Positions 1 through 14,848 of a stretch of 64,000 bases of DNA are shown here, piece by piece. The notes under the pieces are model-generated. The model did not search any database, had not been told where the DNA came from, and saw nothing but the letters and a program-made list of their open reading frames with translations. Where the stretch lies: NCBI GenBank assembly GCA_947179485.1, contig OX359248.1, forward strand, positions 46,200,847-46,264,846, written 5' to 3'. The first letter of the stretch is position 1; every line of letters begins with the position of its first letter. The position numbers and the translations under genes were made by a program. This DNA comes from Allacma fusca (taxonomy: Eukaryota > Arthropoda > Collembola > Symphypleona > Sminthuridae).

Positions 1-861
1 GAAGCAATAAAATTGGATTTGGGTGAAATATCATTTGAGATGCGGCAGTTGGATGTTGATGTGAGTTCCTTGAGACAAGATGTAGGAAGTGTTCAGGAAA
101 ATATTGCAACGGTCCGAGGGACACTTGCAGTAACTAGTGAGCGTGTAGCGAGACTTGGGAACCAGGTGTGTGCTATTGAGAGACAAGTCGGAAATGTTAT
201 CAAGGTATGCTCAATTTTTGTCATATAATATTCACACTCATATTTATTTTTAAATCGGTACATATAAAATCATGTAAATATAGCCTATACATTTTTTGGC
301 ACTAGAATAATTTTTTTCAATTTTTAGGACGTAAATACAATGCGGGACAGGGCTCTGAAACTTATGGAAGAAGCAGAGACGTCTAAGGCCACACATTTGC
401 ACTTGCAAGAAGAGGCTGAAAATCTCGTCTCTTTCCTTCGACAAATGACTCATGGTTGTTGCAATCAGCAAGGGCAGCATCTGGGACCAACTCTTCGAAA
501 TCACTGTTGCTCTGGGTTAAGCAAAAGCAACCATCAGTCACATGGAGCTTTAATAAATTCAAACAATGTCAAGAATCAGCAAATGAATTCTAATGGGGGT
601 AGTTCTGGTGGACATACTAGATACTGTCCCACACCGGCTCCTCGTAAGAGCAAAACGCCAGAAAGAACCCTGGATGACGAGGATGGAGGTTTGGAGGGTG
701 CTGAGAACGTCAGTAAACTTGAGACTTCCAGTGAGGACCGGTGTACAATCGTTCATTTTTCTGATGAGATGAGAACCAATAACAAGGCTGAACAAGAATC
801 CGATGAGGATGATGATGATGATGATACAAAATCCGAGATTTCTCTTCTAGCGGAATTTTGA
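1..861 (+). CDS. 3' part of an unrecognised coiled-coil protein with an acidic tail (5' end outside window)
   Basis: Two exons are visible, 1-204 and 328-861 (stop TAA-less frame ends with TGA at 859-861), joined in phase 0 across a 123-base GT/AG intron. Together they give the last 245 residues. The frame is open to base 1, so the start lies upstream. Residues 1 to about 110 form regular heptads rich in Leu, Val, Arg, Glu and Gln, which predicts a coiled coil probably used for oligomerisation. Next come a Cys/His/Gln-rich stretch (HGCCNQQGQH and NHCCSG), a Ser/Asn/Gly-rich linker, a basic-proline segment (PAPRKSKTPERT), and an acidic run of seven Asp/Glu before the C-terminal SEISLLAEF. I do not recognise the family. 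A C-terminal assembly domain of an ion channel or a cytoskeletal adaptor would both fit. Candidate poly(A) signals AATAAA lie at 1742 and 2086. Confidence 0.75.
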
Positions 862-3800
862 TTTATTTTCAACCCCATGAACTGAGTATCAGAGCAACAT
901 TTTACAGATAATTAGATTCTAATGCGATTACTATATATTTCCCAAATTTCGTTATTACAAGACTGTCACAAGTTGTGTACTGCTTTTGACCCGGTAAATG
1001 ACTTGTTAGATTTTGCATCTTCATAGGCAACTGGCTCTATTGCTCAACTTTGATTATTTGAAATATTTAACAACCTAAAAAGCAGGGATAAGAATTCCAA
1101 AAAATAGTATACAATACAATATTAGGGCCATCGGAATTCTGGGCCAAATTCAAACGTTGTTATATTATACCTCAGGTCTTAAATACAGTTTTAAAATATT
1201 TGAAATGCCGAATGAATTTACAAAATTTCATCAGGGTAAAAAATCCCTGCCATTTTCGCAGGGGTTCATTATTCTATAATTTATTTATTTGTAGCAATTC
1301 TTACAGGATAAATAATTTCTCAGGTTATTAATCAGTTGGGATGGTCAGTGAATAGAGGGCCGTTTTGTAGTTTGTTTCTAAACATTTTTAAAGGCCCTAA
1401 AGTTTGAGGTATCAAGAGAGGAAAAATAATTTGTATTCCCGCAGGTTTTGTTTGAAAATACGTGATTATGCGGAAAAATAGAACGTTGAACAAATAATGA
1501 AAAGCTTTAAACTAATTTTTAGGAAACATAGAATAGTTTGAAAAGTTTGAAAATTTAATACAAGTTGTACATAATCGTCCTCACATTCTTGCGTTATTAA
1601 TAAATATCTTTATACGGTGACCCTGTAACTATAAGAGTACCCCTTTCAAGCTCCAATATTACAATGTTTTAATGATTTGCCCCTTTTAGGACCAAAAATA
1701 CCATTGTGGCAACTCCGAATGTGTTCAAATATGTGTGCTCCAATAAAGAATGCTACTGCTAGAGATCTCTTCTAGTGAGAGCGTTCTGTAACCCAACATG
1801 TGTTGTCGTTGTGAACCTCGCATTTGAAATCAAAGTTCCTAACCTGATTACTACTATAATGGCAAAGATAATAATAATTATTAATCTCTCTGTGTGAATT
1901 TGCAAACAAAATATCTGCAGTAGCATTTTGTTAGACAAGTAGTAAAATGTGCTGAAATGTAAGAGTAGATTTAACATATGTACGTATAGTAAGTAATTAC
2001 ATCTGAGTGTAAAGCTCATTCTTTTATAATAATTGAAGTTTATGATGCGTATGCGTACCAAAAGATCAGAATAGAAACCTGCAGCAATAAAGCAATCATG
2101 TAATCCTTCCTGTCACGAGTCACCAATTCTAATTGAAAAAATATGTTTGTCCATTATTTCATGAACTACATAAAAACAACACTGGCTCATATGACGGAAA
2201 AATAATGATCTCAGTTGGCCCGGTTTTAATTGTTTTGTTATGGAGGAAAGGACACAACAATAGTCATTTATTACCATTGTTATCATTATTGTGCAAAAAT
2301 TCCATCACACCGTTTGTTTTTAAATTCTAAAGAATACATTTTCCTTTAACATGAGTCAAAGGGCACTAGTCCAACTTGCAGTAATTATTACGGAAGCGAC
2401 TACAGTGAGTCAAGAAACCATTGTATGTACATATTATTATTACATATTATGCCCTCATAAGGAGGTCTGGTAAATAATATTCAACTTCTCATGTTTTAAG
2501 AAACTTTCTGTAGAAATATTATTTTTTTCATCCGGAGAGCTCAAAATCTTTAAGACTCAGAAGGATTCCCATAAAAGTTTTGACAAGCATAACGTTTTGA
2601 AATATTTTTAAGAGTCCCAGATCATCCTTGATAAAATGGCAATCTCATAAATTCTTCCCTTTCTGCAGTGTTCTCACTTTCACTCCTGAAGCTAAATTTC
2701 CTCAACCTTGCTCTCCTATCCTCGGAAATAACAATATGTACTCAAACTGCAAAAAGTAACTATGTACATAAGAGTTATGTATATAAATGCATAAAGTACG
2801 AGTACTTCGCAATCAAATCCGGTAAGTTTTTGAAGGACATCAGGTCAAGCCCATGAAACCTTTAGCTAGAGGGGCCGTACATCTATTTCTTGCGCAATGG
2901 ATTCGGGCAGGACCGAGTGAGTATTGGAAAATTTTGGCGGCTGACTCAGGGAAAGTACATTGTGTCCCGGGAAAGTAAATTATAGTCCGTTATATTAAAC
3001 ACTATTATGTAATTATTTTTACCGGATATTTTCATTTATTAGAGCGCGAGTCCATGGAATGAGACAATAAGCAATACAACTTATGTTTTTCATAAGCTAC
3101 ACCCATTTCAGCTAGAGTCAGTTCAACTTTTGAGCAATTATTGTGAAGGGAAAAGTGCGACTAGAAAATTTGTGAAATTGTGTCATTAGTATGGTTACCC
3201 CGAGTTTATTTTACAGCATTTCGTTAAAAGGAATGTTCGGTTCTAAATAATATAAATTTATTGTTGACAACTAAATAGTAATATTCGTATTGTTATTTGC
3301 ACTCCAGCCTGTCAATCAGACTGTCAAAATTGTGACATTTTCCTTATGACTCTGCCCAGCTACTAGAGTAGGTCGATATTGGCACTACAGCAAAGCAAAA
3401 GTATTTTGTCGTAGTAGTTAAAGCTAGATACTGCATCTATGTAATGATAGTATCAGCTTTAAAATTAATTTTTATTTATACATATTTACACATAACAAGT
3501 CCGATAAGAATGTACAGGGGCATCACATCCTATTTCTCCCCCACCCAACTCACTATATGAGAGACGATATGATGTAATTCCCCTATTTCAAGCCAATTCT
3601 TTTCCACTTTTTTCAAAGTTTCATTGACCTTGATCAAGAAGATCACAACCGTCAAAAGTTGAAACAATGCCCAGATTTTTTAGAATTTTAGACACAAATG
3701 TCTGTCCCCTTCCAAAGCTTCCTCAAATATTTTTTGAAGCTACATAAAATTATAACAGGAAATCTTATGGGCTTTCCAGAGAGCCATCTCACTACATTAC

Positions 3801-5038
3801 GAATTATGGGCATACGCATAATCTGTAAAGACAGAAAATTTGGGGAAATTAAGCTTATTGAGAAAGCTGTGGAGGATTTCAGATGTTTGAATTTTATCAT
3901 GTGCGATCTGGGGTTCTTAAAAACATTTCCACACAGTGTTTCTGGTCAATTTCATGGGGATTAATTTGAATTTAGCATCATCTTCCGAAACCGCGGTCCT
4001 AGAACCGACACATATGAGGCAAGATCGAAGCAAACAAAATATCTATTTTTATTGCAAATCTTTAAAACAACCAATTTTATCCTACATTTCTGGTTCCTGA
4101 GCCAGGAATTTTGACTTATGTAAATGTTAATAGGCTCAAATGAATCCCAACAAAATCTGCTACAAATGCAGCGCAAAAACTCCAAAATGTTTTAACTAAC
4201 ACATCTGAAAATGTTCATTTTGAAAATGTTCAATGAATGAAATAGATTTTGAAAAATCTGAGAAAAGATTTGTTTGAAAATGGAGGAATCACTTTATCGT
4301 TATTTAAATGAGCCAGGGGGAGAAAATAGATATGAAACACTCTACACCAATCAATTAAAAACTTCTCAAGGACTATTTAATTTTCCAAATAAATTATAGA
4401 TCCATTCATATTAGTCATTTTACATTTGACACTTAACTACTGAAATATAATTCAAGACAGAAAGGAATAAGTTGTTGCAAATCATACGTAAACATGTACA
4501 TACATTTGTAGTTTAAAGCCCTATTTTTGACACATAAATTAAATCGAAGTGTGTGTATGGAATTTCGACTGTGTGTGTTTTGATTACTGTAATGTAGCAT
4601 TTTTCATTTTCATCGATATATATAACTGTTTCCGTTAAAATATTCACACTTTTCTTTAAATTCTCTTATTGTTTGCCCTTCATATTTGACAAAATGCACG
4701 TTTCAATCGTCAACTGTTCCCAAGTCCACTGGCAAGAGTTATCTGGCCGTACCGACAAATAAAATGATGCATACTGTACATGATGTTACTGTAAATGTTT
4801 AACTATGATCTAGTCACTTGCTCACTCATCATTGCTATTGCATGACTTTAACACGCAACTTGAACTTTAAACCATTAGATAACGCAAATCAAGTGTAGTA
4901 GATATGATTGTCCAGCAGTTCACCATCAAATGCTAGAAAATTCAGTCACAGCCAGAGACATAACACTTGATTTTTTCTGTCACAGCTCTTCAACCATTCT
5001 GACTGAAAGGATCCACTCTTTGTGACAGCAAGTTGAAA
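862..5038. other. intergenic, no gene seen
   Basis: This is AT-rich DNA between the coiled-coil gene and the aldehyde dehydrogenase. It holds the likely 3' UTR of the first gene (AATAAA at 1742-1747 and about 2086). The open frames here (for example 2133-2330 and 3698-3964) lack splice context and domain character, and I treat them as chance. No tRNA, array or clear transposon end was recognised. Confidence 0.5.
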
Positions 5039-8233
<3,195 letters not shown>

Positions 8234-8576
8234 ATCAATCTTCAATTGCCTTTTTTCCCAACTTCCGAAATGAAATTGAAGTTATATAATTAAATAAAAT
8301 GTAATTGTGTATCTTCGAATCAAGTTTTGATTTTAGACTGGGTTTCAAGATTTTAACCACGATTTTCTGAATAAACTGTGAGATTTGACGTATCCAGTAC
8401 TTTTTGACATGAGATTTATTTCTGCCAGAAGGAAGCATATATTTCCTTCTGAAGATGCATCTTCTTTAACCAAACATATAATACATATAACACATATATA
8501 CCCGAAGAATAATACAATTTGCTAGAGAATAGGGAAATGAAATATGTATTGCCATTTAATTCTTACATAGGCTGAT

Positions 8577-8690
8577 GGGAATAAAGGCATTGCGGTATTC
8601 CGTGCACAGATGAAACTTCCTGCCACAAGAAAGCCGTTTTACAGGCATTTCTGGAAAATGGGTGATGCTCGTTATCCAACAGATCAGGGA
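8577..8690 (+). pseudogene. decayed copy of the last ALDH3 exon
   Basis: Bases around 8617-8643 (TGCCACAAGAAAGCCGTTTT) match the functional exon at 8008-8030 (TGTCACAAGAAAGCAGTTTT) with few changes. The following GGGTGATGCTCGTTATCC matches GGGTGATTCTCGTTACCC at 8063-8080. About 15 bases between the two blocks are missing compared with the real exon and the frame is broken, so only a relic remains. It lies 340 bases after the intact gene's stop codon, on the same strand. This suggests an old tandem duplication or partial gene copy that has since decayed. Confidence 0.8.
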
Positions 8691-8699
8691 CAAAACAAC

Positions 8700-10300
8700 G
8701 TCCGCCAAAGTTAAGGGAAAGTTCCAAAAATATTGTACATATGTATGTATACGCATGTACATGCTATGTATGTAGTACATTGTTGCCCCACCATTCTAGC
8801 CCTCATAAGGGAATAACCCATTTGACATTCGAAACCCTACACATTTGATGGAAGTATTGTTGCAGATTTTCTAAAACTTCCGTGCATGTTCCCTATTACC
8901 TGACCAAGTAATACAGCTAATGAACCCGGAGGACAACGTTATGGGAAAGGTGACGGCCCTATGATTCTATGATGAACGTCCCTGGTAAACTGACAATGAG
9001 AATGACCAGTAACTAACAAGATTTGCGACAAGATGATTGCATATGTATTTACGTGAGTACTCTATATTCAGTACTCCTTTTGGGATGCGTTTTGTATATG
9101 TTTTTACTCTTCGTCTTGTATGTTTATATTTCACACTTAATAGAAGATTTACAAACTACTACTTCCGCTGCTACGTAAAATCCTCAAAAAAGTTTACATA
9201 TAGATTCCTAAAACTAGGCAAGAAAACTAATATTCTTTGGTTTTGTGGTTGCAGATTGTTTAGTATCAACAAAATCAAGTCACCACACAGTAGCATTACA
9301 AAAGATGTTCAATAACCATTGAGCCCCTGTAGGTTCTCCAATATCTAATAATCCTACATAAATATTGTAGAAGGTATTGTTTTGTACAAAATTATATTTT
9401 ACTGATAAACGTTAGGCCTCCTTCAGCATTTCAAAGTCAGAAGATCCAAGTGCAATCCAGTCAAACAGGATCCGAACTTCGTGAGGATGGAGAAGTCGCT
9501 CCTCTTAAGAAACCCCTCTTATTTCTAATTTAGTTTAGAAAATTCATCAGAACTTCTGTCTGTACAATTATGCAGATTACTGTAGATCTTGGAGGACCTA
9601 GGGGGGTATGAGGTTATTGAGCATCCTTCAATGTTGTTCAAATCAATGTTCATAGCTCATCCAGATTGACCACTACTCATAAGTTAATGTATCTATGTAT
9701 TGTTAGGTTGTGTAATAAGAAGAATTATCTATCCTAATAGGAAATACAAATACAGAAATATTGTTACCTTCTAATTTATTACTGTCAACCAGGAACAATG
9801 AGTATCTATTCAAAATAATTTTTTAAACTTTCATCGGGGACTTGAAGCATTTTCATGTATTGTTTAACAATTGTACGTAATACGGAGTTACATAACTGTT
9901 CTCAGTCGCTATACTTGGGTAAATGTTCCTATACAAATGTTATGAGATATATTTTTCATGGGACTATTTGGTATTATATAATCTCTCCACTATACATACA
10001 TATATAGAAATTAGACACAAAATTATACGCAAAATGTAAATGCGCACGGAGAATCTCTCAAAAATGTTCTTGTAAATATGTTTTATAGCGTAGCCAAGTA
10101 TCAAGATATGAATAGAATGTAAAAGAGAAACGGAACCAAAACAAATTCTCAGGATATCCTTAAAAATAAAACGAAAGGGAAATTCTCACACGCATGGAAA
10201 CCAAATGTGGGGGTATTTGAGATTCCTCATCCACATTCAATCAATCACCAACTCTACTGGAACCCAGTATGTAGTGTGAGGTCAGTTTCCTCTTCCATGA
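8700..10300. other. intergenic, no gene seen
   Basis: The stretch from the ALDH relic to the first cuticle promoter is AT-rich. A run of CATATGTATGTA-type simple sequence lies at about 8735-8785. The 92-residue open frame at 9037-9315 and the short frame near 9420-9530 show no recognisable domain and no convincing splice context. Confidence 0.4.
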
Positions 10301-10320
10301 CATTAAAACCACTTGAATAT

Positions 10321-10360
10321 TATTTAAGAGGAAATGATCCCACGTATATTTGTTTAGTCT
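10321..10360 (+). promoter_or_regulatory. core promoter of first cuticle gene (TATA plus initiator)
   Basis: TATTTAAG at 10321-10328 lies 35 bases before the A of the arthropod-type initiator TTTAGTCT (10353-10360). This places transcription start about 110 bases before the ATG at 10466. The block aligns with the equivalent promoter of the paralogous gene at 14756-14793, and conservation extends upstream for some 200 bases (shared GGATATCCTTAAAA, AAAGGGAA and GGTCAGTTTCC). Confidence 0.6.
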
Positions 10361-10465
10361 GTACTTCTGCCTGCCATTGGGAAGTGTTCTGGCAGATGTG
10401 TTTATTTACATCGTGACAACGACTTCCGATACTTTTCATACATTCCATCGGACGACTTGTAGTAA

Positions 10466-12492
10466 ATGCAGGTGGTCAAGGTGAATTCAAAAATCTTTTA
10501 ATTGTTTTTACTTTCTTTCACCCAGAGCTTCATTAACATGTTTTTTTGTACAAAGTGCATTATTGTTGCCTGCGTGGTGACCCTGAGTTACGGCAGGATT
10601 GGTCCTTACAATGCATTGCGTGAGGCCCCCAACTCGAACTATGCCTCAACACAACCCCAAAATCAACCAGGACACATACAGTTCCAGAATTTCATGTACG
10701 GGTCCCGTCCATTAACCCTTTTACCTTCGTATGGACGTTCATCAAATTCCCTTACCGGAGCACAGCCACGATATGAGCCCCTTAAGCAGACACAAGTTCG
10801 GAGGTCCGCAGCGGCACATCAAATAGAAACGTCAGCATCACATGGGGAAGTGGTAACGGTTCCCCGAAGTCCAGATCAGTCTCCTGGCTCTACTGTCAAA
10901 AGGATTACATTAAGTACGGCCCCTACTTCACAACAGTTTATCCAGAATCCAGGACGCTTCTTACAACGGTTGGTTCCCTTTACAGTTTTTATCAATTCAT
11001 TTAATCAGCCCTGTAGACGTAAAAAACAAATCAAAAACAAATTCACTTAACCCTGTAATTATGACCAAAATTAGTTTTTTTAATATTATTGTCGTTGATT
11101 AATATATGAACATTTCTTATTTTGAAGATCCTCAGCTGAGACTCAATCATTTAATATCCATAGCCAACCTGCAGTATCAACAGCATCAGCTTTTGATGCA
11201 AAGAAGCTTCTCCCAGGTATAACCAGCTCGTACTCTGTCACTGATGGGTCCAAGAGTGTTCAAGAACAACCCGGAAAAACACATCAAATGAAAAGCCTTT
11301 ATCAACGGACACCTGCACAAGCATTTTCGACACCATACTCAGGTTCCAAAATTCAAGCGGAGCCAAGTTCTCATTCCGTCGTAAGAGCAGCAGCACATTT
11401 CGGAGCGGAGTCTGGTGACCGTCCTTTTTCACCGAGTAATGCTCAGTCGGAACCCCAACTTTTGTATGAGTCCGAACCCCTGTCGTATTCATACTCTATC
11501 CAAAATGTTCCACCGTACTCAACCCCAGAGGGAACTATCACCCATCAATCGCTGGTTCAAGGGGGAGGTTCCAGAAGTTACCAATCCTTGGTTGATACCA
11601 GCAGTTCGTCCAAATCTCAAACTCGTTATTCAGAACCCGACCCAACCCATACCTCCGAATTTGTGGAATTCATTCCATCTGTAGAAGAGACATATAGAAC
11701 ATCCTCTCTGGCCAAATCAGCCAGGCAAGTCCGACAGCGAGTTTCGCCAGGAACACCTGAAAGAGCTAACGACTTTGAATTCCCAGAGTCCGTTCGGTTG
11801 TCCTCCTCAAAACAAGACGAACCGCCCTACTTCGCCGCTTCCCCAATTGACACAGCAATCATCCCGGATGTTAAGCCTTCCAACCCAGTCTATTCTTTAA
11901 GAGTTTCGAGTAGCTTCTCGGCCACAGCCCCTAATGTTACGACCTACGTACCCTTTAAATCATTCACAGTCACAGAACCACCATCACCGCCGCAGCGACG
12001 AGAACCTTCAAAGCCTCCACGATCTACTCCTAGTTCCACACCTGGACCAACAAACCCTTATGAGGAAGAAGAATCCGATGAAGTCACACCTGTTACTGCT
12101 AATTCCGTTGGCGTCCAATCGTCTCCAATTTCTTTGTACCGTTACATTACAAATCAAAACCCAGAGATTTTGAGATTTAGTCAAACTGCTAATAGTCACG
12201 AGTGAGTTCAAATATTTCCATATTTTAAAAAAATATTATGCTTCTAAGAAATGCTACCACTTTTTTGTACTCCTTTACTAGATTCGAAACTTCGAATGGA
12301 ATTCGTGTTCAGGAAGAAACTGAAGTTGTAAATACTAATTCCGAGCCGGGAAGTGATGGAAGGTCGATTGTGAAAAAAGGATCTTACAGTTGGATTGCAC
12401 CAGATGGACAAAAGTATGAAGTGAGGTATACCGCTGATGCTTTTGGATTCCATCCCGAAGGGGATCACATTCCCAAGAACCTCCCTGTTTGA
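10466..12492 (+). CDS. secreted cuticle protein with C-terminal Rebers-Riddiford (chitin_bind_4) domain, copy 1
   Basis: Exons: 10466-10480, 10556-10968, 11128-12201, 12282-12492, giving 570 residues. The first exon encodes only MQVVK; the phase-0 intron then splits the signal peptide (MQVVK plus CIIVACVVTLSYG), a layout common in arthropod cuticle genes. The Met-rich open frame just upstream of 10556 is intron, because the paralog at 14849 uses the same short first exon. The middle of the protein is Ser/Pro/Thr/Gln-rich low-complexity sequence. It shares landmarks with the paralog: RYSEPDPTH, PGTPER followed by F..PESV, and NSVGVQS. The last 69 residues hold the chitin-binding module, with SYSWIAPDGQKYEVRYTADA and then GFHPEGDHIP. 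Expected role: a structural protein of the exoskeleton, binding chitin through this C-terminal domain. AATAAA is at 12643-12648. Confidence 0.9.
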
Positions 12493-13425
12493 TTAAGTTG
12501 AAATTACTCGCTATTGTTTCCTTTTGAAGTTTTTGCTCTAACTCTAAATTACAATTTAATTCCTTTTTCTGTCCTAATTTATTAATTTAAATCCAGTGAA
12601 TTTTTGTAACATTATTGTAATTATCCTCAAAACTCAGATATAAATAAAATTCGCCAGGTGCTTGTTTTATTACGTTCATTACATAAAATGATGGCTATTT
12701 GGTTCATTTTGCAATGAGTGAAAACAGTACCTAAACGGAAAAAGGTTTACACAAAATGAGATCAGCCTCATCTCCAGGCGGGTTGTGGGAAAAGCTATAA
12801 ATTGCAATAATTTAGAGAGCAGAAATATTTTATGAATTTTGGGGATTTTGTTCAAAATTCGATGGAAATACAAAATATCCTTGAGAGTTTGAAGAAGTTA
12901 AAAATCTGGTTATTCACTATCCTGGAGTATTGTGTACATGGGTCATGAAACATAATAGAGCCTTTTTATATACAAATCTGCGGTATATTCGTTAAAGTAA
13001 AATTTTCAGGAAAAATAAATTTTAAAAAATAAATTCAGACAGCTCTTGGAGACCTACTCATTGATTATTGGGCTGAGGGCCAGATTAAAAACATGATTGC
13101 ACCACTAATGGTGATTTAGTGTGTCGCATATACCTACTTAAGAATATTTATATACTTATTCGTACTGGTAAGCTTCTTTAATTGCACTGATTTAGCAATG
13201 CTTATATACGCTTCTAAACTACTTCATTTCAATCTGCACAAGGGAAGGTAATGATTCTGGTATTTTTTCTTGAACGATTTTGCAATGTCAAGCATTCCCA
13301 GTAGTAGTGCTATGCCAAGGAGTTAATAACAACAATAGATATTGGTGCAGTTTCTCCTACATTGCAAATGACTGTTGTCCACAAATAGCAATACCTCTCT
13401 TATTGTTAGTGGCTTAATGCATGTA
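12493..13425. other. intergenic between the cuticle paralogs, no gene seen
   Basis: This holds the 3' UTR and poly(A) signal of copy 1 (AATAAA at 12643) followed by AT-rich DNA. No coding or RNA feature was recognised. It ends at the fold-back element starting at 13426. Confidence 0.5.
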
Positions 13426-14222
13426 CAGTGTGCCTCAAAGCATTGTTCTCTCCCCTAACTCATGGAAGGGGCAACCGTAAAAATATCCAATTTTCCTAGT
13501 TTATGTAGCCATTTCTCTTACAAATTTTTCCCAATTTTCCCCAATTTTTCCATCCCTATAACTCAAAAACTCTGGATTCAACACTCAAGGAAGTTGAGCA
13601 AACATATTTTTGACTTTTTATTGAAATTGTAAAATAATGTTAAAAAGAATTGATGCTTATTTGTAGCAACTTTAAAGACCCTTCAAACGAGTACAACAAG
13701 AGATATCTACATTAAATACTTTAGACACAGGCAGGATCGATGAGGTCATGTCATGGAGGTCAAGAGGTTATTAATTGCCTTAAATTGAAATAAATATAGA
13801 AGCATTGACACTATTTAAATATATTAATTGTTTTATTTTTCCATTTGCAAAGCTAATTTAGCATTTTGAGGCCCAATCTTGTTTCACTCTTTTTCGGCCT
13901 GTGTCTAAGCTACTCAATTTTAGGGATCTCTGGGTGTGTTATTAAAAACCCTTAAATTTGTTACAAATTAGCATCAAATATTATTTTTGCTTGTTAAAAT
14001 TTTAACATTTTAGTAAACATTCAAAATTTCGGAAAAAATCTTGACATTGCTCCACCTCCTTCAGCTCTGAATCCAGAGTTTTTGACCTACGGGGGTGGAA
14101 AAAATTGTCAAAAATCTGGAAAACAATTTACTACAGATTGGGGGAATCGAATGTTTTATTTTATCGTTGCCACTTCTGTAGGCTAGGTTGGCAGGAAGAA
14201 AAATTGTGTGAAGCACCCTCTG
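13426..14222. mobile_element. non-autonomous fold-back DNA transposon, Tc1/mariner-like ends, TA target sites
   Basis: The left end CAGTGTGCCTCAAAGCA and the inverted right end CAGAGGGTGCTTCACACAA are each flanked by TA (13424-13425 and 14223-14224). The arms remain complementary far inward. CTCAAAAACTCTGGATTCA at about 13561-13580 faces its inverse TGAATCCAGAGTTTTTGACC at about 14069-14090, and TTTAGACACAGGC near 13720 faces GCCTGTGTCTAAG near 13899. So most of the ~800 bases can fold into a hairpin. No transposase frame is present. The TA duplication and the end motif are typical of Tc1/mariner-derived MITEs. Confidence 0.75.
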
Positions 14223-14224
14223 TA

Positions 14225-14560
14225 AAGAGGCACATAAATGTATGGATGTATGAATGTATGGATGTGTGGACTTGTACAGTTACAGCTATTCTCAGCAGCT
14301 TCTTCTTTTTACCTGTAGTAATTACACAAATGAATCAGGTGTTTCATATATGGGACTATACACAGAATGCAGCGTGAGCACTGCATTAGCGTTGGAGTAA
14401 AGCTCTTGAGTAAATAAAAATATATGGGATTATTACATACATGCATAATGTGTGCCTATGTGCACCTTGCACCATGCATTTCTCGCTCAATTCCATTGTT
14501 GTAAAATACGCTAGCACTCACAATCGCAATAAGCAAAAGGTATGAAAAGGGACTTAAAAG
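14225..14560. other. non-coding DNA between fold-back element and copy-2 upstream region
   Basis: AT-rich sequence with a short ATGTATGGATGTATGAATG tract near 14239-14270. Nothing else was recognised. Confidence 0.4.
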
Positions 14561-14755
14561 AGAAATGCCACTAAAACTAATTTCCAGGATATCCTTAAAA
14601 GTATAAGGAAAGGGAAGCTATCACAGGTATGAAAGTCAAAGGTGGGGAGCGTATAGAATGGGCATATGCACAGTCAATCCAATAGTTTACTGGAGCAGAG
14701 AAAGTGATTTGGGGTCAGTTTCCCTTTTTATATACCGTACAAAGGACTTGAACAT

Positions 14756-14793
14756 TATTAAATACCAATGACTCGGCCAGTTGAGTTCAGTCT
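14756..14793 (+). promoter_or_regulatory. core promoter of second cuticle gene (TATA plus initiator)
   Basis: TATTAAAT at 14756-14763 precedes the initiator TTCAGTCT (A at 14789) by 33 bases, giving a 5' UTR of about 60 bases. The same spacing and surrounding blocks occur upstream of copy 1. A second AT-rich block, TTTTTATATACC near 14726, is too far from the initiator to serve as its TATA box. Confidence 0.6.
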
Positions 14794-14848
14794 TTATCTA
14801 GTCTTATGAAGAAATAGCTCCGTCCTAGGAAAAGGTCCTCTACAAAAA

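Noticed and set aside
10502-10555. Met-like start upstream of TGC at 10556 for cuticle copy 1
   Set aside because: The paralog uses an ATG CAG GT(G/C) exon spliced to an equivalent TGC. The upstream in-frame sequence lies in the intron and ends in an acceptor.
14726-14736. TTTTTATATACC as the TATA box of cuticle copy 2
   Set aside because: It lies about 60 bases before the initiator. TATTAAAT at 14756 has the right spacing and a counterpart in copy 1.
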